A stretch of DNA of 64,000 bases from Marinilabiliaceae bacterium ANBcel2. Its GTDB lineage: Bacteria; Bacteroidota; Bacteroidia; Bacteroidales; Marinilabiliaceae. Each line of letters starts with the position of its first letter. Position 1 is the first letter of the stretch. The translations under genes were made by a program, and so were the position numbers. The stretch lies in NCBI GenBank assembly GCA_029688995.1, contig JARULA010000003.1, positions 186,001-250,000 on the forward strand, read 5' to 3'. Under the pieces are notes generated by a model. It was not told where the DNA came from, searched no databases, and saw nothing but the letters and a program-made list of their open reading frames with translations. Positions 10,692 through 20,065 of the stretch are shown piece after piece.

Positions 10692-10713
10692 GTTATGAGA
10701 ATATTCTCATAAC
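10692..10713. promoter_or_regulatory. Perfect 22-bp palindrome, candidate operator
   Basis: Each half-site is GTTATGAGAAT and the two halves are exact reverse complements with no spacer. It lies 26 bp before the start codon of the DUF134 DNA-binding protein and 64 bp before the divergent AbgT gene. A -7-like TACATTTG follows at 10727-10734. Autoregulation by DUF134 is an inference from position. Confidence 0.6.
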
Positions 10714-10738
10714 AAAATAATTTTCTTACATTTGTTCT

Positions 10739-11206
10739 ATGCCACGACCAGTTAGATTAAGAAAAGTAGTTGCACCACCCGGTTTTGACGGGTATAAACC
10801 TTATGGTGCTTTAAACGGAGAGATGGCTCCTGTTGAGCTTTTTTATGAAGAGTATGAAGCATTAAAGTTATCTGATTATGATAATTATGATCACTTAACA
10901 GCATGTAGGTTAATGGGTGTTTCAAGAGCTACGTTTGCCCGTATATATGAGCGGGCTCGTCGAAAAATCGCTAAAGCATTTGTTGAGACCCGTGAAATAA
11001 AATCTATATATGGTAATGCCTCTTTAGATGCTGATTGGTACTGTTGCACAGATTGTAATGCCAGGTTTTCGGAGGATAGTAAAGAGGGTTCTTTCGAATG
11101 TGCTCTGTGTGGATCGGATAATGTAAGGGAGGTTGGTCAAAGTGAAGTAAATAATAAATTAAAAAGCAGTTATAATGATAACAGTGATAACCAGTACGGC
11201 AGATAA
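10739..11206 (+). CDS. DUF134 DNA-binding protein with C-terminal zinc ribbon
   Basis: The first 95 residues match DUF134 (MPRPVRLRKV start, then VELFYEEYEALKLSDYDNY and an HTH LMGVSRATFARIYERARRKIA), a sigma-70-region-4-like DNA-binding fold. The C-terminal extension carries two zinc-type pairs, CTDC and CALC. DUF134 genes commonly sit beside NifX/NifB-like small proteins, as here: the next gene overlaps it by 32 bp. It is the likely local regulator. A TACATTTG -7-like box ends 4 bp before the ATG, so the mRNA could be almost leaderless, but this is unproven. Confidence 0.85.
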   Translation: MPRPVRLRKVVAPPGFDGYKPYGALNGEMAPVELFYEEYEALKLSDYDNYDHLTACRLMGVSRATFARIYERARRKIAKAFVETREIKSIYGNASLDADWYCCTDCNARFSEDSKEGSFECALCGSDNVREVGQSEVNNKLKSSYNDNSDNQYGR

Positions 11207-11483
11207 TATATCTGCTCCATTTGATAAAAGATTTGGCCGAGCTGAATGGTTTTGCTTTTATGACAGTGAAAAAGACATGGTGAGTTTCCAAAAGAATGAA
11301 TTTTCCAATGTTTCTAATGGTGCCGGAGTAAGAGTTGCTGAATTGATGGTTGAAAAAGGTGTAAAAAAGATCATTTCTGGCGACTTTGGCCCAAAGGCAA
11401 AAGAGATTTTAAAAAAATTCTCTATCCAGATGGTCGTTGCTGATAAAAAGAGGGTAGAGGAGATAATAGAATTAATAAAATAG
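11175..11483 (+). CDS. NifX/NifB-type dinitrogenase iron-molybdenum cofactor domain protein (copy 1)
   Basis: This 102-residue single-domain protein has the Nitro_FeMo-Co (NifX/NafY/MTH1175-like) fold: an N-terminal strand, APFDKRFGRAEWF, then GAGVRVAELMVEKGVKKIISGDFGPKAKEIL. In nitrogen fixers this domain binds cofactor precursors. No nif genes are present, so a nitrogenase role is not implied. In Desulfovibrio the 'orange protein' that binds a Mo-Cu cluster belongs to the same superfamily. The start overlaps the DUF134 gene by 32 bp. Confidence 0.85.
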   Translation: MITVITSTADNISAPFDKRFGRAEWFCFYDSEKDMVSFQKNEFSNVSNGAGVRVAELMVEKGVKKIISGDFGPKAKEILKKFSIQMVVADKKRVEEIIELIK

Positions 11484-11508
11484 TGTTTAACCTTAAAAAG
11501 AGATTATT

Positions 11509-11706
11509 ATGCCAGGATTTGACAGAACCGGTCCGTCGGGACAAGGTGCCCGAACCGGTAGAATGAGAGGACAATGCGGTAAAGCTCAATCTGTAAAAGA
11601 TGAAAGGGAAAAAAGAGGGTTAAGAGAAGAAAGTAATGATTTTACAGGTGGTCAGGGCCGTGGAAAAAGTCGGCGTAGATTGAGAGATGGATCTTGTAGA
11701 TTTTAA
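11509..11706 (+). CDS. DUF5320-like small Gly/Arg-rich protein
   Basis: A 65-residue basic, glycine-rich protein beginning MPGFDRTGPSGQGARTGR, which resembles the DUF5320 N-terminal pattern (DRTGPxGxGxxTGR). It has two Cys (one in QCGKA, one near the end in GSCRF). Proteins of this kind accompany NifX-like and MinD/ferredoxin ATPase genes in anaerobes. Function is unknown. It lies 25 bp after NifX-like copy 1 and 3 bp before copy 2. Confidence 0.75.
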   Translation: MPGFDRTGPSGQGARTGRMRGQCGKAQSVKDEREKRGLREESNDFTGGQGRGKSRRRLRDGSCRF

Positions 11707-11709
11707 GTT

Positions 11710-12054
11710 ATGAAAAAAAGAAAGATTGCTATTCCGGTAAATGGAGAGGGGATTTTGGAGTCTCACTTTGGACACAGTAAGTATTTTGCTTTTTGTATGA
11801 TTGAAGATGGATATTTAACAGCTACTGTTCAAAGTGAGCCTCCTCGTCACGAGCCTGGTGTTTTGCCCCGGTGGTTGGCTCAGCAGAACGTTACAGATGT
11901 TATTACAGGTGGATTGGGGCAAAAGGCAATTGCTCTGTTAAAATCGGGCGGGGTTAATGTTTATACAGGTGCTCCTCCAATTTTTTATCAGGAGATAATA
12001 GAGCTTTTTTTGCAAAACAGGTTAGAGTTTTCTAACAACTATTGTGATCATTAG
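11710..12054 (+). CDS. NifX/NifB-type iron-molybdenum cofactor domain protein (copy 2)
   Basis: A second Nitro_FeMo-Co domain protein of 114 residues: IAIPVNGEGILESHFGHSKYF, then a central segment with two His, and DVITGGLGQKAIALLKSGGVNVYTGA. It is clearly diverged from copy 1. It carries extra His/Cys residues, including a terminal YCDH, that could help bind metal. It lies 18 bp before the first ATPase and is probably in the same operon. The cofactor is unknown. Confidence 0.85.
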   Translation: MKKRKIAIPVNGEGILESHFGHSKYFAFCMIEDGYLTATVQSEPPRHEPGVLPRWLAQQNVTDVITGGLGQKAIALLKSGGVNVYTGAPPIFYQEIIELFLQNRLEFSNNYCDH

Positions 12055-12072
12055 AATATTGTTTTTAGTAAA

Positions 12073-12963
12073 ATGAGTTATAAAATAGCCGTGGTTAGCG
12101 GCAAGGGTGGCACAGGAAAAACTGCTTTTTCAATTTCGCTCTTTAACTTTTTGCGTAGTAACTTAGAGAGGTCAAAAGTTACAATTGTTGATTGTGATGT
12201 TGAAGAGCCTAATATCTCTCTTTTTTTAAAGGATAAAACAAAGTTTTATCATAAGTTAATTACTCAAGATGTGGCAGTAATAGATGAGGAGAGATGTAAA
12301 TTTTGCAAAAAATGTAGCGATTATTGTGCTTTTAATGCTATTGTTGTTATTCCGCGGGCACGGTATGCCAAGGTTGACTCCTCATTGTGTCACTCCTGCG
12401 GTGCATGTTATCTTGCTTGCAATTATGATGCTATTGGCACTAAACAATATGTTGCCGGAGAGGTGGATGGTTATAAAATTTCCTCTAACTCCTATATGTA
12501 TGAAGGCCGACTTAAAGTGGGGTCTCCTATGCAGACTTTTTTAATTGGCGAGTTAAAAAAGGAGCTCCCTCAAGATGATACAATCACCATATATGACAGT
12601 CCGCCCGGAACCTCATGCTCTGTTGTTGAAACTTTAAGTGGTAGTGATTTTGTTATTATTGTGGCAGAACCAACAGCTTTTGGAATTCATGATATGTTAC
12701 TTGTACGTGAGTTGGCAGATAATCTTGATAAACCGTGTGGTATAGTATTGAATAAAGTTGAAGATGTAGAACGAGCTGTTGAATATATACCGTCACAACA
12801 TCGTAATGATTTTTTGGGGGCGTTGCCATATAGTGTTGAGTTTGCATGGAACTATGCCTGCGGAGAACTATCTTATTCGAATGAAGAGAGGTTAAAAGAG
12901 AGTTATTTTAAAATATTTTCTAAACTATTTATTAATGAAGGAGCTGACTGTTTTAAGCGGTAA
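12073..12963 (+). CDS. MinD/Mrp-type P-loop ATPase with inserted 2x[4Fe-4S] ferredoxin domain (A)
   Basis: The deviant Walker A is SGKGGTGKT (9-17), as in MinD/Mrp/NifH-type ATPases. After the first ATPase strands comes an inserted ferredoxin domain with two four-Cys sets: C75, C78, C81, C85 and C106, C109, C112, C116. The ATPase fold resumes with YDSPPGTSCSVVETL and VVAEPTAFGIHDM. Paired ATPases of this type accompany the orange protein (ORP) in Desulfovibrio and are restricted mainly to anaerobes. The gene overlaps ATPase B by 29 bp. A role in Fe-S or mixed-metal cluster handling is inference. Confidence 0.9.
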   Translation: MSYKIAVVSGKGGTGKTAFSISLFNFLRSNLERSKVTIVDCDVEEPNISLFLKDKTKFYHKLITQDVAVIDEERCKFCKKCSDYCAFNAIVVIPRARYAKVDSSLCHSCGACYLACNYDAIGTKQYVAGEVDGYKISSNSYMYEGRLKVGSPMQTFLIGELKKELPQDDTITIYDSPPGTSCSVVETLSGSDFVIIVAEPTAFGIHDMLLVRELADNLDKPCGIVLNKVEDVERAVEYIPSQHRNDFLGALPYSVEFAWNYACGELSYSNEERLKESYFKIFSKLFINEGADCFKR

Positions 12964-13816
12964 GGGAGGAGCAGGGAAAACTACTGTAGTAGCAGCTTTG
13001 GCTTCATTAAATACCAATACAATACTTTGCGACAGTGATGTTGATTCTTCAAATCTTCATATAATAGCCAATCCTCAAATTGTTAAAAAAGAGATTTTTC
13101 ATGGCGGATATAAATCCTCTATTAATAAATCTGTCTGTAATGGTTGTGCAATTTGTTATGAATATTGCAATTTTGGTGCAATATTTAAGAGTGAAGATGG
13201 TAAATTTAATGTTGACCCTAACAGATGTGAGGGGTGTCTTTTATGTAGCAGGGTTTGTAAATTTAATGCTATTGAGCTATATCAAAGTAATAATAATTTT
13301 TGGTATATCTCTCGCACACGTTTTGGAACAATGGTTCATGCCTCTATGGCGCCGGGAGAAGATAATTCGGGCAGACTTGTAACGGTGGTAAGGAAAAAGG
13401 CTAAGGAGGAGGCTTTAAAAGTTAATGCTTCGCTTATATTAAATGACGGACCTCCTGGAATAGGTTGTCCTGTTATAGCCTCATTAACCGGGAGTGATAT
13501 GGCTTTAGTAGTTGCTGAACCAACAATATCTGGTATTCATGATGCGAAAAGAGTATTGGAGCTGATTCGTAAATTTAATATTTCGGCTATTGCAATTATT
13601 AACAAAAGTGATATAAATCAAGAGGTGAACGAGCAGTTAAAAATAGTTTTAAAAAGCAGTGGAGTTGATATATTAGCTGAGCTACCTTATGATAATATAG
13701 TTAGCAAAGCAATTGATAGTGGTAAGTCGGTAACAGAATATGCTCCCGACTCTATTGTGAGCCAAAAGCTTTTAGAGACTTGTAAAGAGTTGACTTTACT
13801 GCTTAATAGAGCATGA
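12935..13816 (+). CDS. MinD/Mrp-type P-loop ATPase with inserted 2x[4Fe-4S] ferredoxin domain (B)
   Basis: Paralogue of the preceding gene. Walker A is SGKGGAGKTT (8-17). The inserted ferredoxin has C68, C71, C74, C78 and C98, C101, C104, C108. The C-terminal ATPase half has LNDGPPGIGCPVIASL and VVAEPTISGIHDA. The ATG at 12935 lies inside the end of ATPase A in another frame, giving a 29-bp overlap and strongly suggesting coupled expression of the two subunits. They probably act as a heterodimer, as inferred for their ORP-cluster relatives. Confidence 0.9.
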   Translation: MKELTVLSGKGGAGKTTVVAALASLNTNTILCDSDVDSSNLHIIANPQIVKKEIFHGGYKSSINKSVCNGCAICYEYCNFGAIFKSEDGKFNVDPNRCEGCLLCSRVCKFNAIELYQSNNNFWYISRTRFGTMVHASMAPGEDNSGRLVTVVRKKAKEEALKVNASLILNDGPPGIGCPVIASLTGSDMALVVAEPTISGIHDAKRVLELIRKFNISAIAIINKSDINQEVNEQLKIVLKSSGVDILAELPYDNIVSKAIDSGKSVTEYAPDSIVSQKLLETCKELTLLLNRA

Positions 13817-13847
13817 TACTTTAAACTCTATAATATAGATATAGTTT

Positions 13848-14252
13848 ATGATTGAAAATGTAATAACAATTCGTCCCCGATATTGTGAAGTTGATAAAAT
13901 GGGTTATGTTTATCACGGAAACTATGTCTCGTATTGCCATCAGGCTCGTACCGAGTTGTTTAGGAGGTATGCTATTGATGATTCTGCACTTGAAAAAGAG
14001 GGTATAATGTTACCGGTTATAAGTATGCAGCTTCACTATCACTCTCCGGCTAACTATGATAATCCTTTAAATGTTAAGGTTCTATTGGAGAAAATACCTT
14101 CTACACGAGCTAAGTTTAAATTTGAGATAACAGATGGTGATAACACTCTTGTTTGTACGGCATCAACCACTGTAACGTTTGTTGATTCTAAAACTCGTAA
14201 ACCAATAAGACCGCCTCACATTGTAACAGAAGCTTTAAAACCATATTTTTAG
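13848..14252 (+). CDS. Hot-dog fold acyl-CoA thioesterase (4HBT/YbgC type)
   Basis: A 134-residue 4-hydroxybenzoyl-CoA-thioesterase-like protein. The active-site region reads EVDKMGYVYHGNYVSY, with D16 as probable catalytic acid and H23/N25 nearby. It follows ATPase B by 31 bp and may be the end of that transcript, or independent. Because menA/menC are close, a DHNA-CoA thioesterase role (menaquinone) is possible, but the sequence alone cannot separate this from a general acyl-CoA thioesterase. A second paralogue lies at 20.0 kb. Confidence 0.85.
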   Translation: MIENVITIRPRYCEVDKMGYVYHGNYVSYCHQARTELFRRYAIDDSALEKEGIMLPVISMQLHYHSPANYDNPLNVKVLLEKIPSTRAKFKFEITDGDNTLVCTASTTVTFVDSKTRKPIRPPHIVTEALKPYF

Positions 14253-14254
14253 TT

Positions 14255-15832
14255 TTACTTTTTTCCAAAGAGATAGAAGAGATACCACTGCATAATGTAT
14301 GCATTATAAAAATTAAGCTGTGTTGGAGTTTTTTTAAAAGAAGGGGGCGTAGCTCTTTTCATCTCTTTTGTGATGATATCGTATAGGAACGGACTCCTGT
14401 TTTTTGTGAATAGATTAACTAGTGCTGCAGGAAAGAGCTGCTTTATTCTGTTTTTGAATATTTGCAGCTCTTTTTTTCTTCTTCCCGGTTCAAGTTCATT
14501 AACAAAATTGAGATTGTACTGGTTAAAGATATCTTTTACTGTTTTATTGTATAGCTTTTTATTAAGTCGCATAGTTACCGGTAGCTTTAAAAAGAAGAGG
14601 TGAAACTGATCTTCCCAAAATGGAAGCAGGTACTGATACCCCCAAAACTCAAAAGCACGGCATGAGTTAACAATAAATTTGGGCTGCCTTTGATGCATGC
14701 TCCAGTAATCTAGTGGCTCAATGTTTTTAGGTAGAGTTTTTTTAATCTCTTCTATAATTTGCAAACGCTTATTATAACCTGTTTTTATATTATTAAAGTG
14801 AGTTTTAAATATTATATCTATCTGTCTTTTTCTATCTAACTTTTTGGGATCTTCTATAAGATGGCTCCCTGCAACTAAATCTGCACTATGACCCGGAATA
14901 AAAACTGTGTTTTGAGGAAATAATTTCTTCTCTTTTATCTCTTTTAAAGCAAAATAGTCCTGCATAAAAAACATCGAGCTGTAGTTTGCTGCGTAACAGA
15001 TATAGTTTTTAAAAGTGCTGCTGTTAATAAAACCGGTTGTATTATTTTTGTTATATTCAATAAATATCCATTTAAGATTTAACCTTTCAGCAGTTAGTTT
15101 TGCAGCTTTCACCTCTTCATTGTTGCGACGTCCATAGGTATATAAATAGATTTTACCGGTATGATATTTTTTCATCATCACTGCTATAAGTCGGGAATCA
15201 TACCCTCCCGATAGTGGTATTGCAACAGGTGAGGAGCCTATATTACTGCATAATCTTTTAAAAATATTATCGAGGATTGATGATAGCTGTTTTGATAAAG
15301 TTTGTAAATCCTCTCCTCTCTTTTCGTTCTCACTATAATATTTCAGGTAGTTAACAAAAGAGGCATCCCCTTTATCTGTTTTTATTATTTGAGCTGCTTC
15401 GGTTATCTTAATTTCATTAAAAAGGGTGGAGTTGTTTAAAGTATATCCGCATCTTAAAAAGAGATCTGAGGCATCTCTGTTTTGTGTTAAAGAGCTCTTT
15501 ATATTAAAACATTTTTCATTTTGGTCGGTAATTAATAGAGTATCTTCTTTTTTTACCAAAAATAGAGGATAGCTTCTTATTTTATCTGTTATAATAGTTG
15601 CTTCACCATTTTTATCAGTTATTATAATTGTAAAATGGCCGTTAAGTTGGTTGGCTTTTTCTAAAAATTCTTCTTCTTCTTCTTCTTCTTCGTTAATGTT
15701 AATGAACTCTCTTTTTAAAATATCGACAGCATCATATTTTCGGTAATATCTGTTATTACTGATTAAAAATCCTGTAAACCAGAAATTATCTTTATAAACC
15801 CATCTGTTATTATTTAAACTAATTTTTACCAT
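14255..15832 (-). CDS. Asparagine-synthase-like protein with degenerate N-terminal domain
   Basis: The C-terminal half is an asparagine-synthetase-type PP-loop ATP pyrophosphatase domain with SGGYDS at 208-213 and a later PGHSADLV segment. The N-terminal part resembles the glutaminase fold but lacks the nucleophilic Cys2, the protein starting MVKISL. It contains a run of eight Glu (48-55) encoded by a GAA repeat. Such homologues modify glycans or peptides rather than making asparagine. It starts 1 bp after the flippase stop codon, so a role in surface-polysaccharide assembly is likely by context. Specific substrate unknown. Confidence 0.75.
   Translation of the reverse strand: MVKISLNNNRWVYKDNFWFTGFLISNNRYYRKYDAVDILKREFININEEEEEEEEFLEKANQLNGHFTIIITDKNGEATIITDKIRSYPLFLVKKEDTLLITDQNEKCFNIKSSLTQNRDASDLFLRCGYTLNNSTLFNEIKITEAAQIIKTDKGDASFVNYLKYYSENEKRGEDLQTLSKQLSSILDNIFKRLCSNIGSSPVAIPLSGGYDSRLIAVMMKKYHTGKIYLYTYGRRNNEEVKAAKLTAERLNLKWIFIEYNKNNTTGFINSSTFKNYICYAANYSSMFFMQDYFALKEIKEKKLFPQNTVFIPGHSADLVAGSHLIEDPKKLDRKRQIDIIFKTHFNNIKTGYNKRLQIIEEIKKTLPKNIEPLDYWSMHQRQPKFIVNSCRAFEFWGYQYLLPFWEDQFHLFFLKLPVTMRLNKKLYNKTVKDIFNQYNLNFVNELEPGRRKKELQIFKNRIKQLFPAALVNLFTKNRSPFLYDIITKEMKRATPPSFKKTPTQLNFYNAYIMQWYLFYLFGKK
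15668..15691 (-). repeat. (GAA)8 trinucleotide repeat within coding sequence
   Basis: Eight consecutive TTC units on the plus strand (GAA on the coding strand) encode Glu48-55 of the asparagine-synthase-like protein. Unit changes would alter the length of the acidic linker without shifting the frame. Confidence 0.9.
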
Positions 15833-15833
15833 A

Positions 15834-17180
15834 TTAAAACAATGAGTTTATAACATAGAAGAGCAATGGTACCAACATACATTTTGCAATAAATAGTGAT
15901 GAGGTAGTGCAGGGCACACCGTTTAATTTTAATGAACAGACCGATAAAAAGAGCCAATATATAAAACTTACTGCTGAAAATAACCAAAGAGCTGTTATAA
16001 AGTCGTTTAAGAGAAAAATGCCTGTTAAAAGAGCCCCAACTCTTAAAATAAGTATTGAAATGTTTAGCTGAAAAGAGAGTTTTAATTTTCTTTTAACTAC
16101 AAAAACAGAAGAGATTGGAGATCCTGCAAAAACAAAGAGCATCCATGGAGATATTATTGATGCTGCCTCTCCGCTAACACCCCATTGCTCTCCAAATATT
16201 ATTTTAAATATAGGTTCTCCGTAAAAGAGTATAATTGAAAAGGGTACTACCCCCAGAGTTAGAAGAAATTTGAATGTTTTAAACGCTATTGTGCTTTGAG
16301 AAACTTGTTGCTGTTCAAGATCGGAACTGTTTTTTATAAAAACATCATAAACACTGCGTCCAATAAGTTGTGAGGGTTGTGCTAACAGTTTGTGTGATAG
16401 ATGGTAAAATCCTGCTGTTGCCGATCCAAATACCGATTTAAAAAGAATTAGAGGGAACTGAACACTAAGCTCATTTATTATGCTGTTGGGCATTTCAAAT
16501 TTTGCAAATTGATGCTCTATTTTAAAAACTGAAAAAGCATTTTTCAACCCCTTTTTCGAAAATTTACTGGTTAGTTTTACTTCGGGGTTTTTTATTGTTA
16601 AAAACAGAACACTAATAACCGATCCTGCTATAGCTCCCACTATCAATCCTTTGTAATTGTAGCCTGCAAAGCCTGCTGCCATCTGTATTATGGTTATACC
16701 CGTAACTTTTAGCACATTGCTTTTTGCAATAGAGCCATACCGCAAATTAAAATTGCTAAAACCTTGATATAGCCGCATTAATCCTATTACTGATGAGAAT
16801 AGTAAGATAGCAGCAAAGTAATAAAAGCTGATAGTTATATTTAAGTGAGTGCTAAAAAGATAGGATATTAATGGAAAAGCAGCAATAATGATTATATCGC
16901 AAAAAACTATAATAGCAGCAGCTGATGATACAATCTCTTTTGACTCACTTTTTGTTTTACATACAATAACAGCTTTTTCAAGGGCAAATGTTTTAATTAT
17001 CGAATAAAACGATGCTGCAAGTATAAATATTGAGAATGTGCCAAAATCGACCGGAGAGTAGAGCCGTGTTAAAACCGGAGTCATTAACAAACCGGCCACC
17101 TGTGCCAGTCCGGCTCCGGTAAATAGTTTTATAACATTTTTTATATAATCGTTTATCCTGATTTTGCGAAAGTGCAACAT
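15834..17180 (-). CDS. Oligosaccharide/polysaccharide flippase (Wzx/MVF-like)
   Basis: A 448-residue integral membrane protein with about 12 hydrophobic segments. The N-terminal signature is FTGAGLAQVAGLLMTPVLTRLYSP-like (positions about 20-43), characteristic of polysaccharide biosynthesis/flippase proteins. It would translocate lipid-linked glycans across the inner membrane. It forms a two-gene unit with the asparagine-synthase-like gene 1 bp downstream. No glycosyltransferases are adjacent, so this is an isolated pair rather than a full capsule locus. Confidence 0.85.
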   Translation of the reverse strand: MLHFRKIRINDYIKNVIKLFTGAGLAQVAGLLMTPVLTRLYSPVDFGTFSIFILAASFYSIIKTFALEKAVIVCKTKSESKEIVSSAAAIIVFCDIIIIAAFPLISYLFSTHLNITISFYYFAAILLFSSVIGLMRLYQGFSNFNLRYGSIAKSNVLKVTGITIIQMAAGFAGYNYKGLIVGAIAGSVISVLFLTIKNPEVKLTSKFSKKGLKNAFSVFKIEHQFAKFEMPNSIINELSVQFPLILFKSVFGSATAGFYHLSHKLLAQPSQLIGRSVYDVFIKNSSDLEQQQVSQSTIAFKTFKFLLTLGVVPFSIILFYGEPIFKIIFGEQWGVSGEAASIISPWMLFVFAGSPISSVFVVKRKLKLSFQLNISILILRVGALLTGIFLLNDFITALWLFSAVSFIYWLFLSVCSLKLNGVPCTTSSLFIAKCMLVPLLFYVINSLF

Positions 17181-17252
17181 TTTAGCCGATGGGTAAACTC
17201 ATAAATTTCCATTTAATAATGGTAACGTAATTTTATATAAAAATATTATTTT

Positions 17253-18869
<1,617 letters not shown>

Positions 18870-18973
18870 TTATTGCTTATGCTTAAAATCTAAATAGAAG
18901 GGGCAAAAGTAGCAAATATAAACCGGGGTTAACTCAATAATATGTTAAGTTATGCAAAAACCGGGATAACTCA

Positions 18974-19003
18974 TTTATTACGCTTTTAAAAGTGTTAGAT
19001 TTG
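18974..19003 (+). promoter_or_regulatory. Candidate Bacteroidota-type promoter for lrgAB
   Basis: TTTA at 18974-18977, an 18-bp spacer, then TAGATTTG at 18996-19003 resembles the phylum consensus TTTG-N19-TAnnTTTG. It lies about 35 bp before the lrgA start codon. Confidence 0.45.
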
Positions 19004-19037
19004 CCATAGTTATTACAATTAACTTAATGTTGATCTA

Positions 19038-19376
19038 ATGTACGGTATCTTTATTATTTTCTTGTTTTATGCAGCCGGTAATCTTATTAGCATGCTTATA
19101 AATGAGGTGATCCCCGGAAATGTGATAGGGATGTTACTACTTTTTGTCTGTTTATGCTGTAAGGTAGTTAATCCGGAAAAAGTTAAGCCTGTTTCAGATT
19201 TTATTTTGCGCCACATGGCACTATACTTTGTACCGGTAGGAGTTGGACTAATGGTGACAACCCACTATTTTAGCGGGGCAGGTGTTGCAATAGTGGTTTC
19301 AATGTTAGTTAGTACAGTTCTTGTATTAGTTGTAGTTGGTCATCTCTTTCAGTTTATTCAAAAATGGAAAAAATGA
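19038..19376 (+). CDS. lrgA: LrgA/CidA family holin-like protein
   Basis: A 112-residue membrane protein with four hydrophobic segments and the LrgA/CidA motif GNVIGMLLLFVCL. Family members are holin-like and influence murein hydrolase export; in some bacteria and plastids, LrgAB-type pairs transport glycolate or pyruvate. It overlaps lrgB by 13 bp, the standard arrangement. Confidence 0.9.
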   Translation: MYGIFIIFLFYAAGNLISMLINEVIPGNVIGMLLLFVCLCCKVVNPEKVKPVSDFILRHMALYFVPVGVGLMVTTHYFSGAGVAIVVSMLVSTVLVLVVVGHLFQFIQKWKK

Positions 19377-20065
19377 ATTCTCTCTTTGCTTTACAGCCTT
19401 TTACTCTGGCATTTGTGATAGGAGTATATTTATCTGCAGTTTGGTTTTATCGTAAAACAAAGCTTAGTTTATTACATCCTGTGCTAACGAGCATCCTTGT
19501 GATTATTCCTGTTTTAAAACTTTTAGATGTTGATTATGCTGCTTTTGAAAAGGGAAGTTTTTTAATTGATTTTATGCTTGGACCATCGGTAGTTGCTATC
19601 GGTTATAGCTTATATGAGCAGGTTTCTCTTGTTCGAAAAAATATAGTTTCAATGCTAACGGCTATTACCGTAGGTAGTATTGTCGGAATTGTTTCGGTGG
19701 CTTTTATCGCACGCTTGCTTGGTGCCGAAGAGATTGTTGTCTCTTCACTTGAGCCAAAATCGGTAACTACACCTATTGCAGTTGATATTTCGGCCCGTTT
19801 TGGAGGTTTGCCCCCTTTAACTGCTGTTGTGGTAGTTGTTACCGGTGTGTTTGGTGCAGTTGCCGGACCATTAATTTTGGATAAGACAGGCGTTCGAAAT
19901 CGTATTGCTCGTGGCCTGGCTATGGGATCGGCTTCGCATGGAGGTGGAACAGCCCGTGCACTTGAAATGGGTGCTGTTGAAGGTGCAATTAGCGGATTAA
20001 GTATTGGACTGATGGGAGTTATAACCGCTTTTATGGTTCCTTTGCTTAGAGCTTTGTTTGGATAG
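19364..20065 (+). CDS. lrgB: LrgB/CidB family membrane protein
   Basis: A 233-residue polytopic membrane protein of the LrgB family. Diagnostic stretches are FMLGPSVVAIGY, SLEPKSVTTPIAVDIS, TGVFGAVAGP and RGLAMGSASHGGGTARALE. It probably forms an antiporter-like or transporter complex with LrgA. Its 3' end overlaps the convergent thioesterase gene by 20 bp. Confidence 0.93.
   Translation: MEKMNSLFALQPFTLAFVIGVYLSAVWFYRKTKLSLLHPVLTSILVIIPVLKLLDVDYAAFEKGSFLIDFMLGPSVVAIGYSLYEQVSLVRKNIVSMLTAITVGSIVGIVSVAFIARLLGAEEIVVSSLEPKSVTTPIAVDISARFGGLPPLTAVVVVVTGVFGAVAGPLILDKTGVRNRIARGLAMGSASHGGGTARALEMGAVEGAISGLSIGLMGVITAFMVPLLRALFG

Noticed and set aside
10739-13816. Nitrogen-fixation genes
   Set aside because: NifX-type domains and NifH-like ATPases occur, but there is no nifHDKENB and the ATPases are MinD-type with ferredoxin insertions.
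15668-15691. Phase-variable switch at the GAA repeat
   Set aside because: The unit is three bases, so changes in number cannot shift the reading frame.
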